DNA of 60,435 nt from Nitrospira sp. UBA2083 (GCA_002331625.1 DCZN01000134.1:33322-93756), one strand, 5' to 3'. Positions 18,203 through 28,198 are shown, counted from the stretch's first letter. Translations and numbers: made by a program. Notes: a model not told the origin generated them from the letters alone.

Positions 18203-18237
18203 CATTACGCTTCACGAGCGACGAACAACGAGGCACG
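18203..18237 (+). repeat. Heptad comb element, single arm (nuoK-nuoL junction)
   Basis: Five uninterrupted heptads, all ending in ACG, occur here: CATTACG, CTTCACG, AGCGACG, AACAACG and AGGCACG units. The comb ends seven bases before the nuoL ATG at 18245, and an apparent GTG start at 18185 for nuoL would translate it. Confidence 0.7.
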
Positions 18238-18244
18238 GGCGCTG

Positions 18245-20140
18245 ATGCTGTACGCACTGATTCCACTTCTTCCCCTTGCAGCGTTTCTTGTCTTAGGTCT
18301 CGCTGGTTCGCAGGTCAAGGACAAGTCTCACGTGATCGCAGTCCCAGCGGTGCTGCTGTCATTCGTCCTGGCACTCGCGGCGTTTATTGAAGTCGCCTCC
18401 GGCTCCGTCATTTCGATCCCACTGTACACCTGGCTGACATCGGGTCATCTCGATATTCATATCGGCCTTTACATCGACCGGCTGACCGCCGTCATGCTCC
18501 TGCTGGTGACGGGGGTCAGTTCCCTGGTCCATATTTATACGATCGGCTACATGCACGGTGAGCCTGGTTACGCCCGTTTCTTCAGCTATATCGCCCTGTT
18601 TACCTTCTCCATGCTCATGCTGGTACTGGCTGATAATCTGCTTCAATTATTCGTGTTCTGGGAAGCCGTCGGGCTATGCTCGTATCTCTTGATCGGGCAT
18701 TGGTATGAACGGGCTTCGGCTTGTGCCGCGGCTACCAAGGCCTTTCTCGTGAATCGCGTTGGGGATTTTGGTTTCCTGCTCGGTCTGCTCCTGGTCTGGT
18801 ATCAATTCGCCTCGCTGAACTATCTCGACATCTTCCCCGCCCTGCATGAGACGACTGATGTGACGATGAATCTCCTCGGGCCTTTCGGGGGTACATGGGA
18901 GGTCTCTGTCTTTACCCTGATTGGACTGCTCCTGTTTACCGGCGCGGTCGGAAAATCCGCTCAAGTGCCACTTCACGTCTGGCTGCCTGATGCCATGGAA
19001 GGCCCGACGCCGATTTCGGCTCTCATTCACGCGGCCACGATGGTCACAGCTGGCGTCTTCATGGTGGCGCGTCTGGCACCGATCTATAACCTCTCCCCAA
19101 CGGCAATGAGCGTCGTCGCTGTAACGGGCGCAGTGACGATGGTACTCGGGGCGACCATCGCATTGACTCAAACGGACATCAAACGTGTCGTCGCCTATTC
19201 GACGGTCAGTCAGCTCGGCTATATGGTCATGGCATGCGGACTCGGCGCCTACGCCTCCGGCATGTATCATTTATTGACGCACGGCGCCTTCAAGGCCCTG
19301 CTGTTTCTGGGTTGTGGCTCGGTCATTATCGCGCTGCACCATGAACAAGACATGCGCCATATGGGTGGCCTCAAAGACAAGTTACCGATTACCTACTGGA
19401 CGTTTGTGATTGGGTCGCTCGCACTCGCTGGATTTCCACTGACGGCCGGATTTTTCAGCAAAGATGAGATCCTCGTGTCCGCATGGTCGTCGGGGACACT
19501 CGGTCAGGTCCTGACGATCTTTGGCCTGCTCACCGCGCTCCTGACTGCTTTTTACAGTTTCAGACTCGTATTTGTGACCTTTTGGGGTGATTCCCATGTT
19601 GACCCACATCATGCAGACCATATCCATGAACCGTCCAGGACCATGACGACGCCGCTCCTCATCCTGGCGTTCTTCAGCATCCTGACCGGGTACCTTGGCA
19701 TTCCCTCATTTTTGGAACCGATTTTCTCAACCGGGCATGAAGCGGCCGTTGACCATGGGGCAGCAGGGATCGTCATCATGATCGTGGCGACGAGTATGGG
19801 TCTGATCGGCATCGCCGCAGCCTACTATGTCTACGTCCTCAACCCCCAACTCCCGGAGCGCCTGGCCCAACAGTGGACCAGCCTCTATCGAGCCTCGTTG
19901 AACAAGTGGTATGTAGATGAGGCCTACGATCGTCTGTTCGTGCAGCCGACATTGACGGCAGCGTCTGCACTCTGGAGGCGGGTCGATGTTGCGGTGATCG
20001 ACGGAGCCGTCAACGGTGTCGCCCGTACCATCACCTGGGGGGGATGGATCTTGAGGCTGATTCAGAGTGGGCAAACCCAACATTATGCGTTGGCGATGGC
20101 AATGGGGCTGGTGATTATCACGGCCTATCTCCTGTTCTGA
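18245..20140 (+). CDS. nuoL: NADH-quinone oxidoreductase subunit L
   Basis: This encodes 631 residues from the ATG at 18245; an in-frame GTG 20 codons earlier would include the repeat. NuoL is the distal antiporter-like proton-pumping subunit. The family core FWEAVGLCSYLLIGHWYE, KSAQVPLHVWLPDAMEGPTPISALIHAATMV and a discontinuous-helix region are clear. A lateral C-terminal helix and final anchor helix are present. nuoM follows after 89 bases with no recognisable feature. Confidence 0.97.
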   Translation: MLYALIPLLPLAAFLVLGLAGSQVKDKSHVIAVPAVLLSFVLALAAFIEVASGSVISIPLYTWLTSGHLDIHIGLYIDRLTAVMLLLVTGVSSLVHIYTIGYMHGEPGYARFFSYIALFTFSMLMLVLADNLLQLFVFWEAVGLCSYLLIGHWYERASACAAATKAFLVNRVGDFGFLLGLLLVWYQFASLNYLDIFPALHETTDVTMNLLGPFGGTWEVSVFTLIGLLLFTGAVGKSAQVPLHVWLPDAMEGPTPISALIHAATMVTAGVFMVARLAPIYNLSPTAMSVVAVTGAVTMVLGATIALTQTDIKRVVAYSTVSQLGYMVMACGLGAYASGMYHLLTHGAFKALLFLGCGSVIIALHHEQDMRHMGGLKDKLPITYWTFVIGSLALAGFPLTAGFFSKDEILVSAWSSGTLGQVLTIFGLLTALLTAFYSFRLVFVTFWGDSHVDPHHADHIHEPSRTMTTPLLILAFFSILTGYLGIPSFLEPIFSTGHEAAVDHGAAGIVIMIVATSMGLIGIAAAYYVYVLNPQLPERLAQQWTSLYRASLNKWYVDEAYDRLFVQPTLTAASALWRRVDVAVIDGAVNGVARTITWGGWILRLIQSGQTQHYALAMAMGLVIITAYLLF

Positions 20141-20229
20141 TGGTGATGGCTAACTACTTTTCGACGGATTCGAGTGACCGTTGTCGGCTCTTTCGCAACG
20201 CGCATGGCAGGTGACATGGTGGCATTTCG

Positions 20230-21825
20230 ATGACGAGTTTCCCTTGGCTTACCGTCGTGATCTTCCTCCCATTGGCCGGAGCAGTGGCGGTCTTTGCCGT
20301 CAAAGACACCGCGATCCGACTGACCGCTCTCGCCGTGACCATTGCTGATTTGCTGATCTCGCTTCCACTGTGGTGGCTATTCGACGCGTCTTCCGATCAG
20401 ATGCAGTTCCTGGAATCCGCAACATGGATTCCCTCCCTCTCCATCAACTACCGTCTTGGACTCGATGGAATCAGCCTCCCGCTGGTGCTCATGACGACGG
20501 TCCTGATGCCGCTCTGTGTGCTCATTTCTTGGCATGCCATAGAAACAAGGATGCGGAGTTTCATGGCCATGTTACTGATCATGGAAAGTGCCATGATCGG
20601 AGTATTCGCGGCGCTCGATTTCGTGCTGTTCTATGTGTTTTGGGAAGCGATGCTGATCCCGATGTACCTGCTGATTGGAGTCTGGGGTGGGCCGAACCGT
20701 CTCTATGCTGCGGTAAAGTTTTTCCTCTATACCCTTGCCGGCAGCGTCTTGCTGCTGGTCGCGCTCCTCGTGTTGTATTTCCAGGGCGGCCATACGTTCG
20801 ACATCCTCCAGTTAAGCCAGCAGACCTACGGCACCACGCTGCAAATTTGGCTCTTCTTCGCCTTGTTTGCGGCGTTCGCCGTGAAGGTCCCGATGTTCCC
20901 GTTCCATACCTGGCTGCCCGATGCGCATGTCGAAGCGCCCACTGCGGGCAGTGTGATCCTCGCCAGTGTGCTGCTGAAGATGGGCACCTATGGGTTCTTG
21001 CGCTTCAGCCTTCCGATGCTGCCGGACGCCTCGCGCCTCATGACGCCGCTGATGATTGTCCTTTCGATTGTGGCGATCATCTACGGCGCCTACATGGCGT
21101 TGGCACAGGCCGACCTCAAAAAGCTGATTGCCTATTCAAGCGTCAGCCACATGGGATTCGTCACCCTCGGCCTATTCATGTTCAATATCCAAGGTATCGA
21201 AGGCGCCGTCATGCAGATGGTCAATCACGGCATCACGACCGGCGGGCTCTTTCTGTGTGTCGGCCTGATTTACGAGCGCACCCATAGCCGACAGATTGCC
21301 GACAACATCGGCCTGACCAAGCCGATGCCTCGTTATGCGACCTTCCTGGTCATTTTTGCACTGTCTTCACTCGGATTGCCCGGGACCAACAGTTTCGTCG
21401 GGGAGTTCATGGTACTCGCCGGCACGTTCCTCTGGAGTAAGATTGCGACGGCTCTCGCGTCAGTCGGTATCATCTTGGCCGCTGCCTATCTACTCTGGAT
21501 GGTTCAACGCGTGGCCTTCGGCACCCCTCATCCGCACCTGCTCCCGAAACTACGCGACCTGAACCTGCGTGAGATGGCCACACTCGTTCCACTTGCCGTC
21601 CTGATTTTTCTCATCGGTTTGTATCCCAATCCTATGCTGACTCGGATGCACGCTAGTGTTGAAAAGGTCATCGCCCGCTTTAGTCCGCCGTCCCACGAGC
21701 AGGTTTCAGCGGTGCCTTTCCCAAATCGAAACACCGTGAACTTATCTGGTGACAACCTCCCCCTTTCAGCCGGAAGTGTTGATGTCGAGATGACGCTCAC
21801 CGACCTGACGAGGCAACGACCATGA
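20230..21825 (+). CDS. nuoM: NADH-quinone oxidoreductase subunit M
   Basis: This encodes 531 residues with about 14 helices, an antiporter-like proton-pumping subunit. LGLDGISLPLVLM, FWEAMLIPMYLLIGVWGG and KVPMFPFHTWLPDAHVEAPTAGSVILA are diagnostic of NuoM. The C-terminus has a hydrophilic tail of about 50 residues after the last helix. It overlaps nuoN by the four bases ATGA (21822-21825), which suggests translational coupling. Confidence 0.97.
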   Translation: MTSFPWLTVVIFLPLAGAVAVFAVKDTAIRLTALAVTIADLLISLPLWWLFDASSDQMQFLESATWIPSLSINYRLGLDGISLPLVLMTTVLMPLCVLISWHAIETRMRSFMAMLLIMESAMIGVFAALDFVLFYVFWEAMLIPMYLLIGVWGGPNRLYAAVKFFLYTLAGSVLLLVALLVLYFQGGHTFDILQLSQQTYGTTLQIWLFFALFAAFAVKVPMFPFHTWLPDAHVEAPTAGSVILASVLLKMGTYGFLRFSLPMLPDASRLMTPLMIVLSIVAIIYGAYMALAQADLKKLIAYSSVSHMGFVTLGLFMFNIQGIEGAVMQMVNHGITTGGLFLCVGLIYERTHSRQIADNIGLTKPMPRYATFLVIFALSSLGLPGTNSFVGEFMVLAGTFLWSKIATALASVGIILAAAYLLWMVQRVAFGTPHPHLLPKLRDLNLREMATLVPLAVLIFLIGLYPNPMLTRMHASVEKVIARFSPPSHEQVSAVPFPNRNTVNLSGDNLPLSAGSVDVEMTLTDLTRQRP

Positions 21826-23288
21826 CGTTTTCAACCGGTGACCTGCTTCTGATCCTACCGGAGTTGCTGATCATTACTGCGGCTTGCCTCGTATTGGTGC
21901 TCGATCCGGTGCTGCGCCCATCAGATAAGGATGGTTTGGTGTGGCTCAGTCTCGCGACACTCGCCGTGTGCATGGGGCTGACGGCTTCCCAAATGGGAAT
22001 CCGCGAAGCCATATTCAGTGGGCTCGTCGTGATCGATACCTATGCCATTTTTTGGAAACTCCTGTTCTATTTCATCACCGGCCTCACCATTCTCCTGTCG
22101 TATTCATACCTCAAGGAGGAGCGGCTGTACTTCGGTGAGTATTACGGGTTCATCCTGCTCTCGCTTTCCGGCATGATGGTCATGGTGTCGGCTGCCGATT
22201 TATTGACGATGTACCTGGGCACCGAACTGATGTCCCTCTCGTTGTACGTCATGACTGGTTTGAAGCGGGCGGAACCTCGCTCGCTAGAGGCCGCTGCCAA
22301 ATACTTCGTACTGGGCGCGTTCTCATCCGGCATTCTCCTCTATGGCATTTCGCTCCTCTATGGAGCAACCGGCAGCACGAGACTGCCGGCAATTGCTGAG
22401 GCAATTGCCGGCCACGGGTTCGCTGATCCATTGCTGGCATTCTCGACTGTTTTGTTGGCGGTAGGATTTGGGTTCAAACTGGCCGTGGTTCCGTTCCATA
22501 TGTGGACACCCGACGTGTATCAAGGCGCTCCAACTTCCGTCACGGCCTACATGGCGGTCGCGGCCAAGGCCGCCAGCTTTGGCGCATTCCTTCGTGTATT
22601 TGTGGAGGGATTGGGTGGACTGAAGGCGGATTGGTCTGCGATTTTCCTGTTACTCTGTCTCGCCACCCTCGTTCTGGGCAACGTTGTCGCTCTGGTGCAG
22701 ACCAACATCAAGCGAATGTTGGCATACTCAAGCATTGCACATGCCGGCTATGCCCTGATCGGTGTCGTGTCGGCCGGGCGCATTGAGGATTCTTCAGGAA
22801 TTGCCAGCGTGCTCCTCTACATGGCCCTCTATACGTTTATGACATTCGGGGCGTTCGCCATTGTCGCGATGCTTCGGAAAGGCGGGATCGAAGGAGAAGA
22901 AATCGAAGATTTCACCGGTCTGGCCAAACGCCATCCGCTGGCTGCGCTCCTGATGCTGGTCTTTATGGTCTCATTGGCAGGCATCCCTCCGACTGCTGGA
23001 TTTATCGGAAAATTATACGTCTTCAGGTCGGCAGTGGAAGCGGGCATTCCATGGCTGGCAGCAATCGCGCTCGTCTTTGCCGTCATCTCGGCCTATTACT
23101 ATCTCCGGATCGTGATGGTGATGTATATGCGGGACCCGGTTGCTGGATCGAGCCCTATCCCTCAGTTCGTGATGTCCCCAACGCTCTCCATTGTGCTAAC
23201 CTGCGCGGTCGCCGGCGTCGTTATTTTTGGAATCTACCCCAATCCGCTCGTTGAGCTCGCGATGCAGGCCGTGTCAACGCTCAAGTAA
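21822..23288 (+). CDS. nuoN: NADH-quinone oxidoreductase subunit N
   Basis: This encodes 488 residues, the third antiporter-like subunit and the last gene of the operon. YLGTELMSLSLYVMTG, KLAVVPFHMWTPDVYQGAPTSVTAYMAVAAK and IKRMLAYSSIAHAGY are typical. Its start overlaps the nuoM stop. No terminator was recognised after it; the YihY-family gene begins within 40 bases and may be co-transcribed. Confidence 0.97.
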   Translation: MTFSTGDLLLILPELLIITAACLVLVLDPVLRPSDKDGLVWLSLATLAVCMGLTASQMGIREAIFSGLVVIDTYAIFWKLLFYFITGLTILLSYSYLKEERLYFGEYYGFILLSLSGMMVMVSAADLLTMYLGTELMSLSLYVMTGLKRAEPRSLEAAAKYFVLGAFSSGILLYGISLLYGATGSTRLPAIAEAIAGHGFADPLLAFSTVLLAVGFGFKLAVVPFHMWTPDVYQGAPTSVTAYMAVAAKAASFGAFLRVFVEGLGGLKADWSAIFLLLCLATLVLGNVVALVQTNIKRMLAYSSIAHAGYALIGVVSAGRIEDSSGIASVLLYMALYTFMTFGAFAIVAMLRKGGIEGEEIEDFTGLAKRHPLAALLMLVFMVSLAGIPPTAGFIGKLYVFRSAVEAGIPWLAAIALVFAVISAYYYLRIVMVMYMRDPVAGSSPIPQFVMSPTLSIVLTCAVAGVVIFGIYPNPLVELAMQAVSTLK

Positions 23289-23324
23289 GACCGTCGTGTT
23301 GTGTTCATCCTCATGCGGAGCCTC

Positions 23325-24173
23325 ATGAATGTCCTCCGTTTCCTACTGGGGGCCGTGAGATTGTTCTTACGTCAAGGCTGCCCCAGCCTGGCGGCAGCCT
23401 TGGCTTTTTTCTCGCTGCTCTCCCTGTTTCCCCTCGTCTTTCTCCTCCTATATGGAATCGGTTCGTTCGTCAGCCAGAACGTGATCGGGGAGCAGTTCAT
23501 GCTGAGCTTTCTCAAAGGCTTTCTGCCTTCGCTGGGTGAGCGGTTGGCCGAGGAGCTCCATCGGATCAGCTCATTGGACAGCGTCCGTTGGCTTATTTTT
23601 CTGTCGTTCTTCTGGTTTGGCGGACTGGTGTTCTACGAGCTCGACTATGCGCTGAATGTCGTGTTTGAGAGCACGCAAAAGCGCCATCCTCTTATTTCCA
23701 CAGCGATTTCCATTGCCCTGCTGGGATCAACCGGATTGCTGTTGTTCATTTCCTATGTAGCAACACAAATCATCTCCTTGTTGACGGCCTACGCGCCTCG
23801 GCTCTGGGGCTTGGACCTTGTGGCCTTGGCTGCGCATGATTTTCACCTGACCTATACGTTGCCGTTTGCTCTTGCATTCCTGGCGGTCAGCTTGCTCTAT
23901 CGTCTTGTGCCGCGCCGTCGCCCTCGATGGCGGGATGCCATGGCCGGTGCATTGACGTTCGGCCTGCTCTGGGTATCAGCCAAGCTCTTGTTCGTCAGTT
24001 ATGGTGATTTCGCCACGGTCTACGCGCGATTGTACGGATCATTGCTGGAGGTCGTCCTCTTGCTGCTTTGGGTGTACTATTCTGCCGGGCTCCTTCTCTT
24101 CGGTGGCATCATTGCACACAAGCTTCAACAACTCGCACGTATTCCCGCTCCGCTGCCGGTCGAGCGCGCCTGA
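23325..24173 (+). CDS. YihY/virulence factor BrkB family inner-membrane protein
   Basis: This encodes 282 residues from the ATG at 23325, which has GGAG four bases upstream and matches the usual family start; GTG 23301 and ATG 23313 are in-frame alternatives. Six membrane helices are predicted. CPSLAAALAFFSLLSLFPL and the C-terminal LYGSLLEVVLLLLWVYYSAGLLLFGG are hallmarks of the family (PF03631). The family was once called ribonuclease BN, but that activity belongs to another protein, and the function is unknown. It may ride on the nuo transcript. Confidence 0.9.
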   Translation: MNVLRFLLGAVRLFLRQGCPSLAAALAFFSLLSLFPLVFLLLYGIGSFVSQNVIGEQFMLSFLKGFLPSLGERLAEELHRISSLDSVRWLIFLSFFWFGGLVFYELDYALNVVFESTQKRHPLISTAISIALLGSTGLLLFISYVATQIISLLTAYAPRLWGLDLVALAAHDFHLTYTLPFALAFLAVSLLYRLVPRRRPRWRDAMAGALTFGLLWVSAKLLFVSYGDFATVYARLYGSLLEVVLLLLWVYYSAGLLLFGGIIAHKLQQLARIPAPLPVERA

Positions 24174-24326
24174 CCCACGCACACCCGACTCACCCCGATC
24201 ATGGTCGGTTATCAGGGCTGACCTCCGATTCACCCTCCACACCAACTTTGCAATTTCTGGCCTTTTTCTGGTGATGCCCCACCTTCCTCGATAAAATGGC
24301 TTCCGGCAAGGCTTGGAGCTATCGCT

Positions 24327-25685
24327 ATGGTCGAAGAGTACGGCAAAGAACTCATGATGTTAGGGGGCACGATCGCGGGATTTATCGCCGCGCTCCTCAC
24401 GGTCATGGAGAAATTGCTGGATATCCAGCAACGCATGTATGCGAAAAAGGAAAAGAAGACGACCGCCCAACCGGAACGGACGGTACCTGATCCTGTACCA
24501 AGCGTCGACCTCTTCTCCTCCAAGCCACTGCGAGGATCCTCGTATCTCCTAGTCTATGAAATCGGTGTGATTGTGGCAGCAGGAATCCTCCTGAATTATG
24601 TCGGCCTCACACTGAGTCGGCACTTAGAGAGCATTCTCTTCCTCGATATGACCGGCACCGCCCTTGTGGCCATTTTGCTCGGCCCGTGGTGGGGAGCGAT
24701 CGTCGCGTTGCTCTCGAACTCCTTTGTGAATTGGTTGCTGTTCCCGGAGACTGGAGCCGATGTCATTATCTTCCCATGGTCTCTTGTGAACATGACCGGT
24801 GCCTTGTTCTGGGGAATGTTGGCCCGACAGCCGAGCTTCTTGAGATACGTCCGAACCAGTAAGAGCTCCGGGCTGGCTCATACGTGGTTCTTGCTCAGTT
24901 TCGGAGTGGCCGGGGCCGTCGTGATGAGCATACCGGGCACCTTCGTCCAGTCGTCGCTTCACGAACGTGCCATCTTTGCGTTCAACCCGGAAGTAGCCGA
25001 CTCACTCAATTTCACGATTGCGCAGTGGGAGACCGTCGTCCACTCGCACCTCGAGTCCATGTTCGGCTTGCAGGGGAGCGAAAGTATCAGTTGGTATGCC
25101 GTCAACTGGTTTCAAAACTGCGTACGGTATATCCCTGATAAGACAATGAGTGCGGCGATTGCATTGGTCATTCTCAAATATGGCTATCCACTATTCGAGC
25201 GAGAGCTGGTCCATGGCGGGCCCGAAGGAGAGCGTCCCGAGGACGAGCGTGTGCTCCCCTTGGTACTGGGACTGATCTATGCCCCGTCCTATGCCTCTCT
25301 GATCAGCCACGAGGACTACACGGGACACCTCTACTGGCCCTTGTGGAGCATTCCGTGGCTCTTCATCTTGTACGGCTATGTCCGAATCCGCTATTGGGGA
25401 TCGACGGATGAGGCGCTTCGTGTGGCCCGCATGCAACGGGCCGAGCGATATGCGCGGGCGCTCAAACCCATCGGGAAAGAGCCGTCCCATGAATTCTGCC
25501 GACGACTGACCTTTGCAACGCTGATCGCAAGCCTGATCTTTGCCCTCTGTTTGCCGATCCTCTTGATGGATTTCTATCGCGTGACGTTCAAGTTCTTCTG
25601 TGTCGTCTATGGGTTCCTGCTCGTCGTCCATCTCATCCGAGTCGCCATCGCACAAAATATTTCCTTGGCACGAGCGGATGGATAG
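24327..25685 (+). CDS. Polytopic membrane protein with an ECF S-component-like domain
   Basis: This encodes 452 residues. GGAG stands about eight bases before the ATG. After an N-terminal helix and a charged linker, residues about 75-290 contain five to six helices with LDMTGTALVAILLGPWWGAI and LSNSFVN, a pattern seen in ECF-transporter S components that bind vitamins or metals. A second hydrophobic block with four helices lies near 300-440. No ECF ATPase or T component is adjacent, so a solitary transporter or sensor role is possible. The 150 bases upstream show no recognised riboswitch. Confidence 0.6.
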   Translation: MVEEYGKELMMLGGTIAGFIAALLTVMEKLLDIQQRMYAKKEKKTTAQPERTVPDPVPSVDLFSSKPLRGSSYLLVYEIGVIVAAGILLNYVGLTLSRHLESILFLDMTGTALVAILLGPWWGAIVALLSNSFVNWLLFPETGADVIIFPWSLVNMTGALFWGMLARQPSFLRYVRTSKSSGLAHTWFLLSFGVAGAVVMSIPGTFVQSSLHERAIFAFNPEVADSLNFTIAQWETVVHSHLESMFGLQGSESISWYAVNWFQNCVRYIPDKTMSAAIALVILKYGYPLFERELVHGGPEGERPEDERVLPLVLGLIYAPSYASLISHEDYTGHLYWPLWSIPWLFILYGYVRIRYWGSTDEALRVARMQRAERYARALKPIGKEPSHEFCRRLTFATLIASLIFALCLPILLMDFYRVTFKFFCVVYGFLLVVHLIRVAIAQNISLARADG

Positions 25686-25783
25686 GCACCGGACTCCTCC
25701 CTACGTCCTCATCCCATGAATGTTCCATCTGCCGCTGACGACAGCACAAACGAGCAATCCGATGCCGGATCTGTGTGTCACTG

Positions 25784-26947
25784 TTAGGCGGCACGACGCA
25801 GCTGAAGAAAGTGGACAATGGCAGAATGCGTGACGAGTCCGACAATCTCACCATCTTGCATCACGATCAATCGATCCCACCCTTCCCGAGCCATGCATCC
25901 CATCGCCTGAATCACTGACGCATCCGGCGTGACGACCAACGACTCTGAGATGGGCCGCATGACCTGTTCCACGCGGCGCCAGGGCCACAGCGACGGCGAC
26001 ACGTTCTGAATCTCGGACACGGTAATCAGTCCAACGAGCCGACGATCATCCAGCACAGGAAACCCTCCATATCCATATGGCTGGAAGTACTGATTGACAG
26101 CCTCCTCAAGCGTACAATGCGACGGAATCGAGACGACCGTTGTCACCATGAGGTTCCGTACAGGGATGGAGGCCAAAGACTCCCGCAGCACGGCCTGACG
26201 CCGGCTCGCGAGTGCCGCAGCAGAGAGAAACATGCCGATGAGAAGGATCCACCCTCCGCTCCATAGCATCGACGCATCCAGCCCTCCGCTTGCGACTGTA
26301 TACATGCGATGAAGACCCCAAATCCCAAAGGCCACCCCAAATACAAGTCCACCTACCGACGCATGTTTTGTGGCTCGATAGAAGTCCTTCCCCCATGCCC
26401 ACAACCCGGCACGCAGCACCCGCCCGCCGTCCAGCGGAAAACCTGGAATCAAGTTGAAGAGCCCAAGTTGCACATTGACCATTCCCAGCAAGGCTCCGAG
26501 CATGATCACCCCTCGCAATCCCTGTTGCTGTTGGATCAATTGTGCCGCCTCAACCAGGAGCCAGCAGATCCCTCCAATTGTAAAACTTACGGCTGGACCA
26601 GCCAATGCGATCAAGAACTCCGCCCGTGGTGTCGGAGCCTCCTTGCGCATATGAGCTACCCCTCCGAATATGAATAAGGTAATCTGGTCGATCGGGATGC
26701 GATAGTGCAACGCGACATAGGAATGGCCTAGCTCGTGGAGCAGAACCGAGACAAATAGGAGCGCGGCTGCAACCGCCCCCATCATCCAATAGCGCTCCGG
26801 AGAGAGACCGGGAAGCATATCAGGCAGAAAGCCGGTGGAAAGACTCCAGGTGACCAAAAGAAAGACCAAAAACCAGGACACATGGACTCGGATCGGAATC
26901 CCCAACGCTCGACCGATTTCCCAGGATCGCATCTGCATAGAGGCCAA
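25784..26947 (-). CDS. Site-2 protease family (M50) zinc metalloprotease with CBS pair
   Basis: This encodes 387 residues. The intramembrane zinc site is HELGH at 71-75, and the third ligand region NLIPGFPLDGGR ends near residue 176 (Asp173). Six helices are predicted. Residues about 260-385 form a CBS pair (a Val-Arg-Asn-Leu-Met start and a second Met-Arg-Pro repeat) that could sense adenine nucleotides. This matches the Rip3/sporulation-IVFB-like group with C-terminal CBS domains. The substrate is unknown. It is convergent with the membrane-protein gene upstream; Met codons at 26938 and 26932 are alternative starts. Confidence 0.92.
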   Translation of the reverse strand: MASMQMRSWEIGRALGIPIRVHVSWFLVFLLVTWSLSTGFLPDMLPGLSPERYWMMGAVAAALLFVSVLLHELGHSYVALHYRIPIDQITLFIFGGVAHMRKEAPTPRAEFLIALAGPAVSFTIGGICWLLVEAAQLIQQQQGLRGVIMLGALLGMVNVQLGLFNLIPGFPLDGGRVLRAGLWAWGKDFYRATKHASVGGLVFGVAFGIWGLHRMYTVASGGLDASMLWSGGWILLIGMFLSAAALASRRQAVLRESLASIPVRNLMVTTVVSIPSHCTLEEAVNQYFQPYGYGGFPVLDDRRLVGLITVSEIQNVSPSLWPWRRVEQVMRPISESLVVTPDASVIQAMGCMAREGWDRLIVMQDGEIVGLVTHSAIVHFLQLRRAA

Positions 26948-27008
26948 CGTACCAGCCGACGAAGGAAGGGGTCAATTCTTCCTCACTCGTTCAGGTATAC
27001 TAGCTCGT

Positions 27009-27725
27009 ATGAAACTACCATCTCAGATGGGCACTATACTCGGCGTTCTCTTACTCATGTCCTTGGCACTTTCACCTTCCTCAAACGGCATGGCCCAGGT
27101 CATTAAATCCGGTCCTCCAACATGTCCAGGGGTGGCGTTGACGTTTGACCTCTGCCCGGTTCGTAAAGGTTCAGGATACGACCAGCCCTTGATGGACTAT
27201 TTGATCACGCACCGGATCCCCGCTACATTTTTCATGTCCGGCAAATGGATGGCGAAACATGAGACCGAAGTGGACCATTTGCTCGGAATGGGCTTTTTCG
27301 AAGTTGGAACGCACGGTGAGGTCCATGCCCACCTTCCCATGCACGATGCCGACGAGCAACGGGCGGAGATCCTGGGCCCGGTCAAACTGCTACAGGAGCA
27401 TTATGCCCATGAGACCACGTTGTTTCGCCCTCCCTATGGAGAGTACAACGACGTCACCGTCGCCGTGGTCAGTCTGCTCGGCCTCCAGTTCATCCAATGG
27501 AATATCGAATCAGGCGATCCCGATCCCACGCTGTCTGCCGACCAGATCCTGGCCAGAGTCGCCAAGCGTACCAAGCCCGGCAGCATCATCGTGTTCCATG
27601 CGAACGGCAAAGGGAAACAAACCCGACAAGTGATCGAACAACTGACGACCGAAATCCTTCCCCAGAAAAAGCTTCGCCCGATGACCGTGAGCGAGCTACT
27701 GAATTGCAAATCCCCGACGCCATGA
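27009..27725 (+). CDS. Exported polysaccharide deacetylase (NodB/CE4) family protein
   Basis: This encodes 238 residues from the ATG at 27009, with a signal peptide to about residue 30. Motif 1 reads TFDLCP (D47, L48) rather than TFDDGP, so the base Asp is kept but the usual metal-ligand Asp is Leu. Motif 2 keeps H102 and H106. The RPPYGEY motif is at 140-146 and the last His is H197 (IVFHANG). This variant could act on a sugar acetyl group with altered metal binding or have another hydrolase role. The longer frame to 26835 overlaps the divergent protease gene and is rejected. It overlaps the next gene by ATGA. Confidence 0.85.
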   Translation: MKLPSQMGTILGVLLLMSLALSPSSNGMAQVIKSGPPTCPGVALTFDLCPVRKGSGYDQPLMDYLITHRIPATFFMSGKWMAKHETEVDHLLGMGFFEVGTHGEVHAHLPMHDADEQRAEILGPVKLLQEHYAHETTLFRPPYGEYNDVTVAVVSLLGLQFIQWNIESGDPDPTLSADQILARVAKRTKPGSIIVFHANGKGKQTRQVIEQLTTEILPQKKLRPMTVSELLNCKSPTP

Positions 27726-28198
27726 CCACCTCAGCAATCAGGCCCATGACTCCCGATGATCGAGAGGCGGTCATTCAACTCTTGAGTGACTCTGATCCGT
27801 GGAAAACTCTCGGCTATGGGGCTGAAGATTGGAACCGTATCTTCTGCCCAACACCACAAGGACGTGACTGTTACGTCACAGAAGTCGACGGATGCGTGGC
27901 AGGGATCGCCATTGTGAAACAAAAGTTCCTCCTCGGTGATTATTTGGAGCTCTTAGGCGTGGCTGGATGGGCTCGTCAGAAAGGCATCGGAGGACAACTC
28001 TTAAGACACATCGAGCAGATCGTTTTTGAGCGGACCAAGAACCTCTTTGCCTGCGTGTCTGATTTCAACGACCACGCGAGGGCTTTCTATAAGAAGCACG
28101 GTTACCAAGAAATCGGCCCCATGCCGAACTTCTTGATTCCGGGAAGTGCTGAAGTGCTGCTCCGAAAAACGGCGGGGCCGGCCCGCCAGAATGGATAG
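27722..28198 (+). CDS. GNAT-family N-acetyltransferase
   Basis: This encodes 158 residues from the ATG at 27722, overlapping the deacetylase stop by four bases. The acetyl-CoA-binding segment is ARQKGIGGQLL (Q-x-x-G-x-G type), preceded by a beta strand with LELLGV, and ARAFYKKHGYQEIG marks the C-terminal part of the fold. The substrate cannot be told. Coupling to a deacetylase gene suggests related chemistry on an envelope sugar or amine, which is inference only. Confidence 0.85.
   Translation: MTTSAIRPMTPDDREAVIQLLSDSDPWKTLGYGAEDWNRIFCPTPQGRDCYVTEVDGCVAGIAIVKQKFLLGDYLELLGVAGWARQKGIGGQLLRHIEQIVFERTKNLFACVSDFNDHARAFYKKHGYQEIGPMPNFLIPGSAEVLLRKTAGPARQNG

Noticed and set aside
24174..24326. Riboswitch before the ECF-like membrane protein
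   Set aside because: I looked for known vitamin riboswitch cores and saw none; only a good ribosome site is present.
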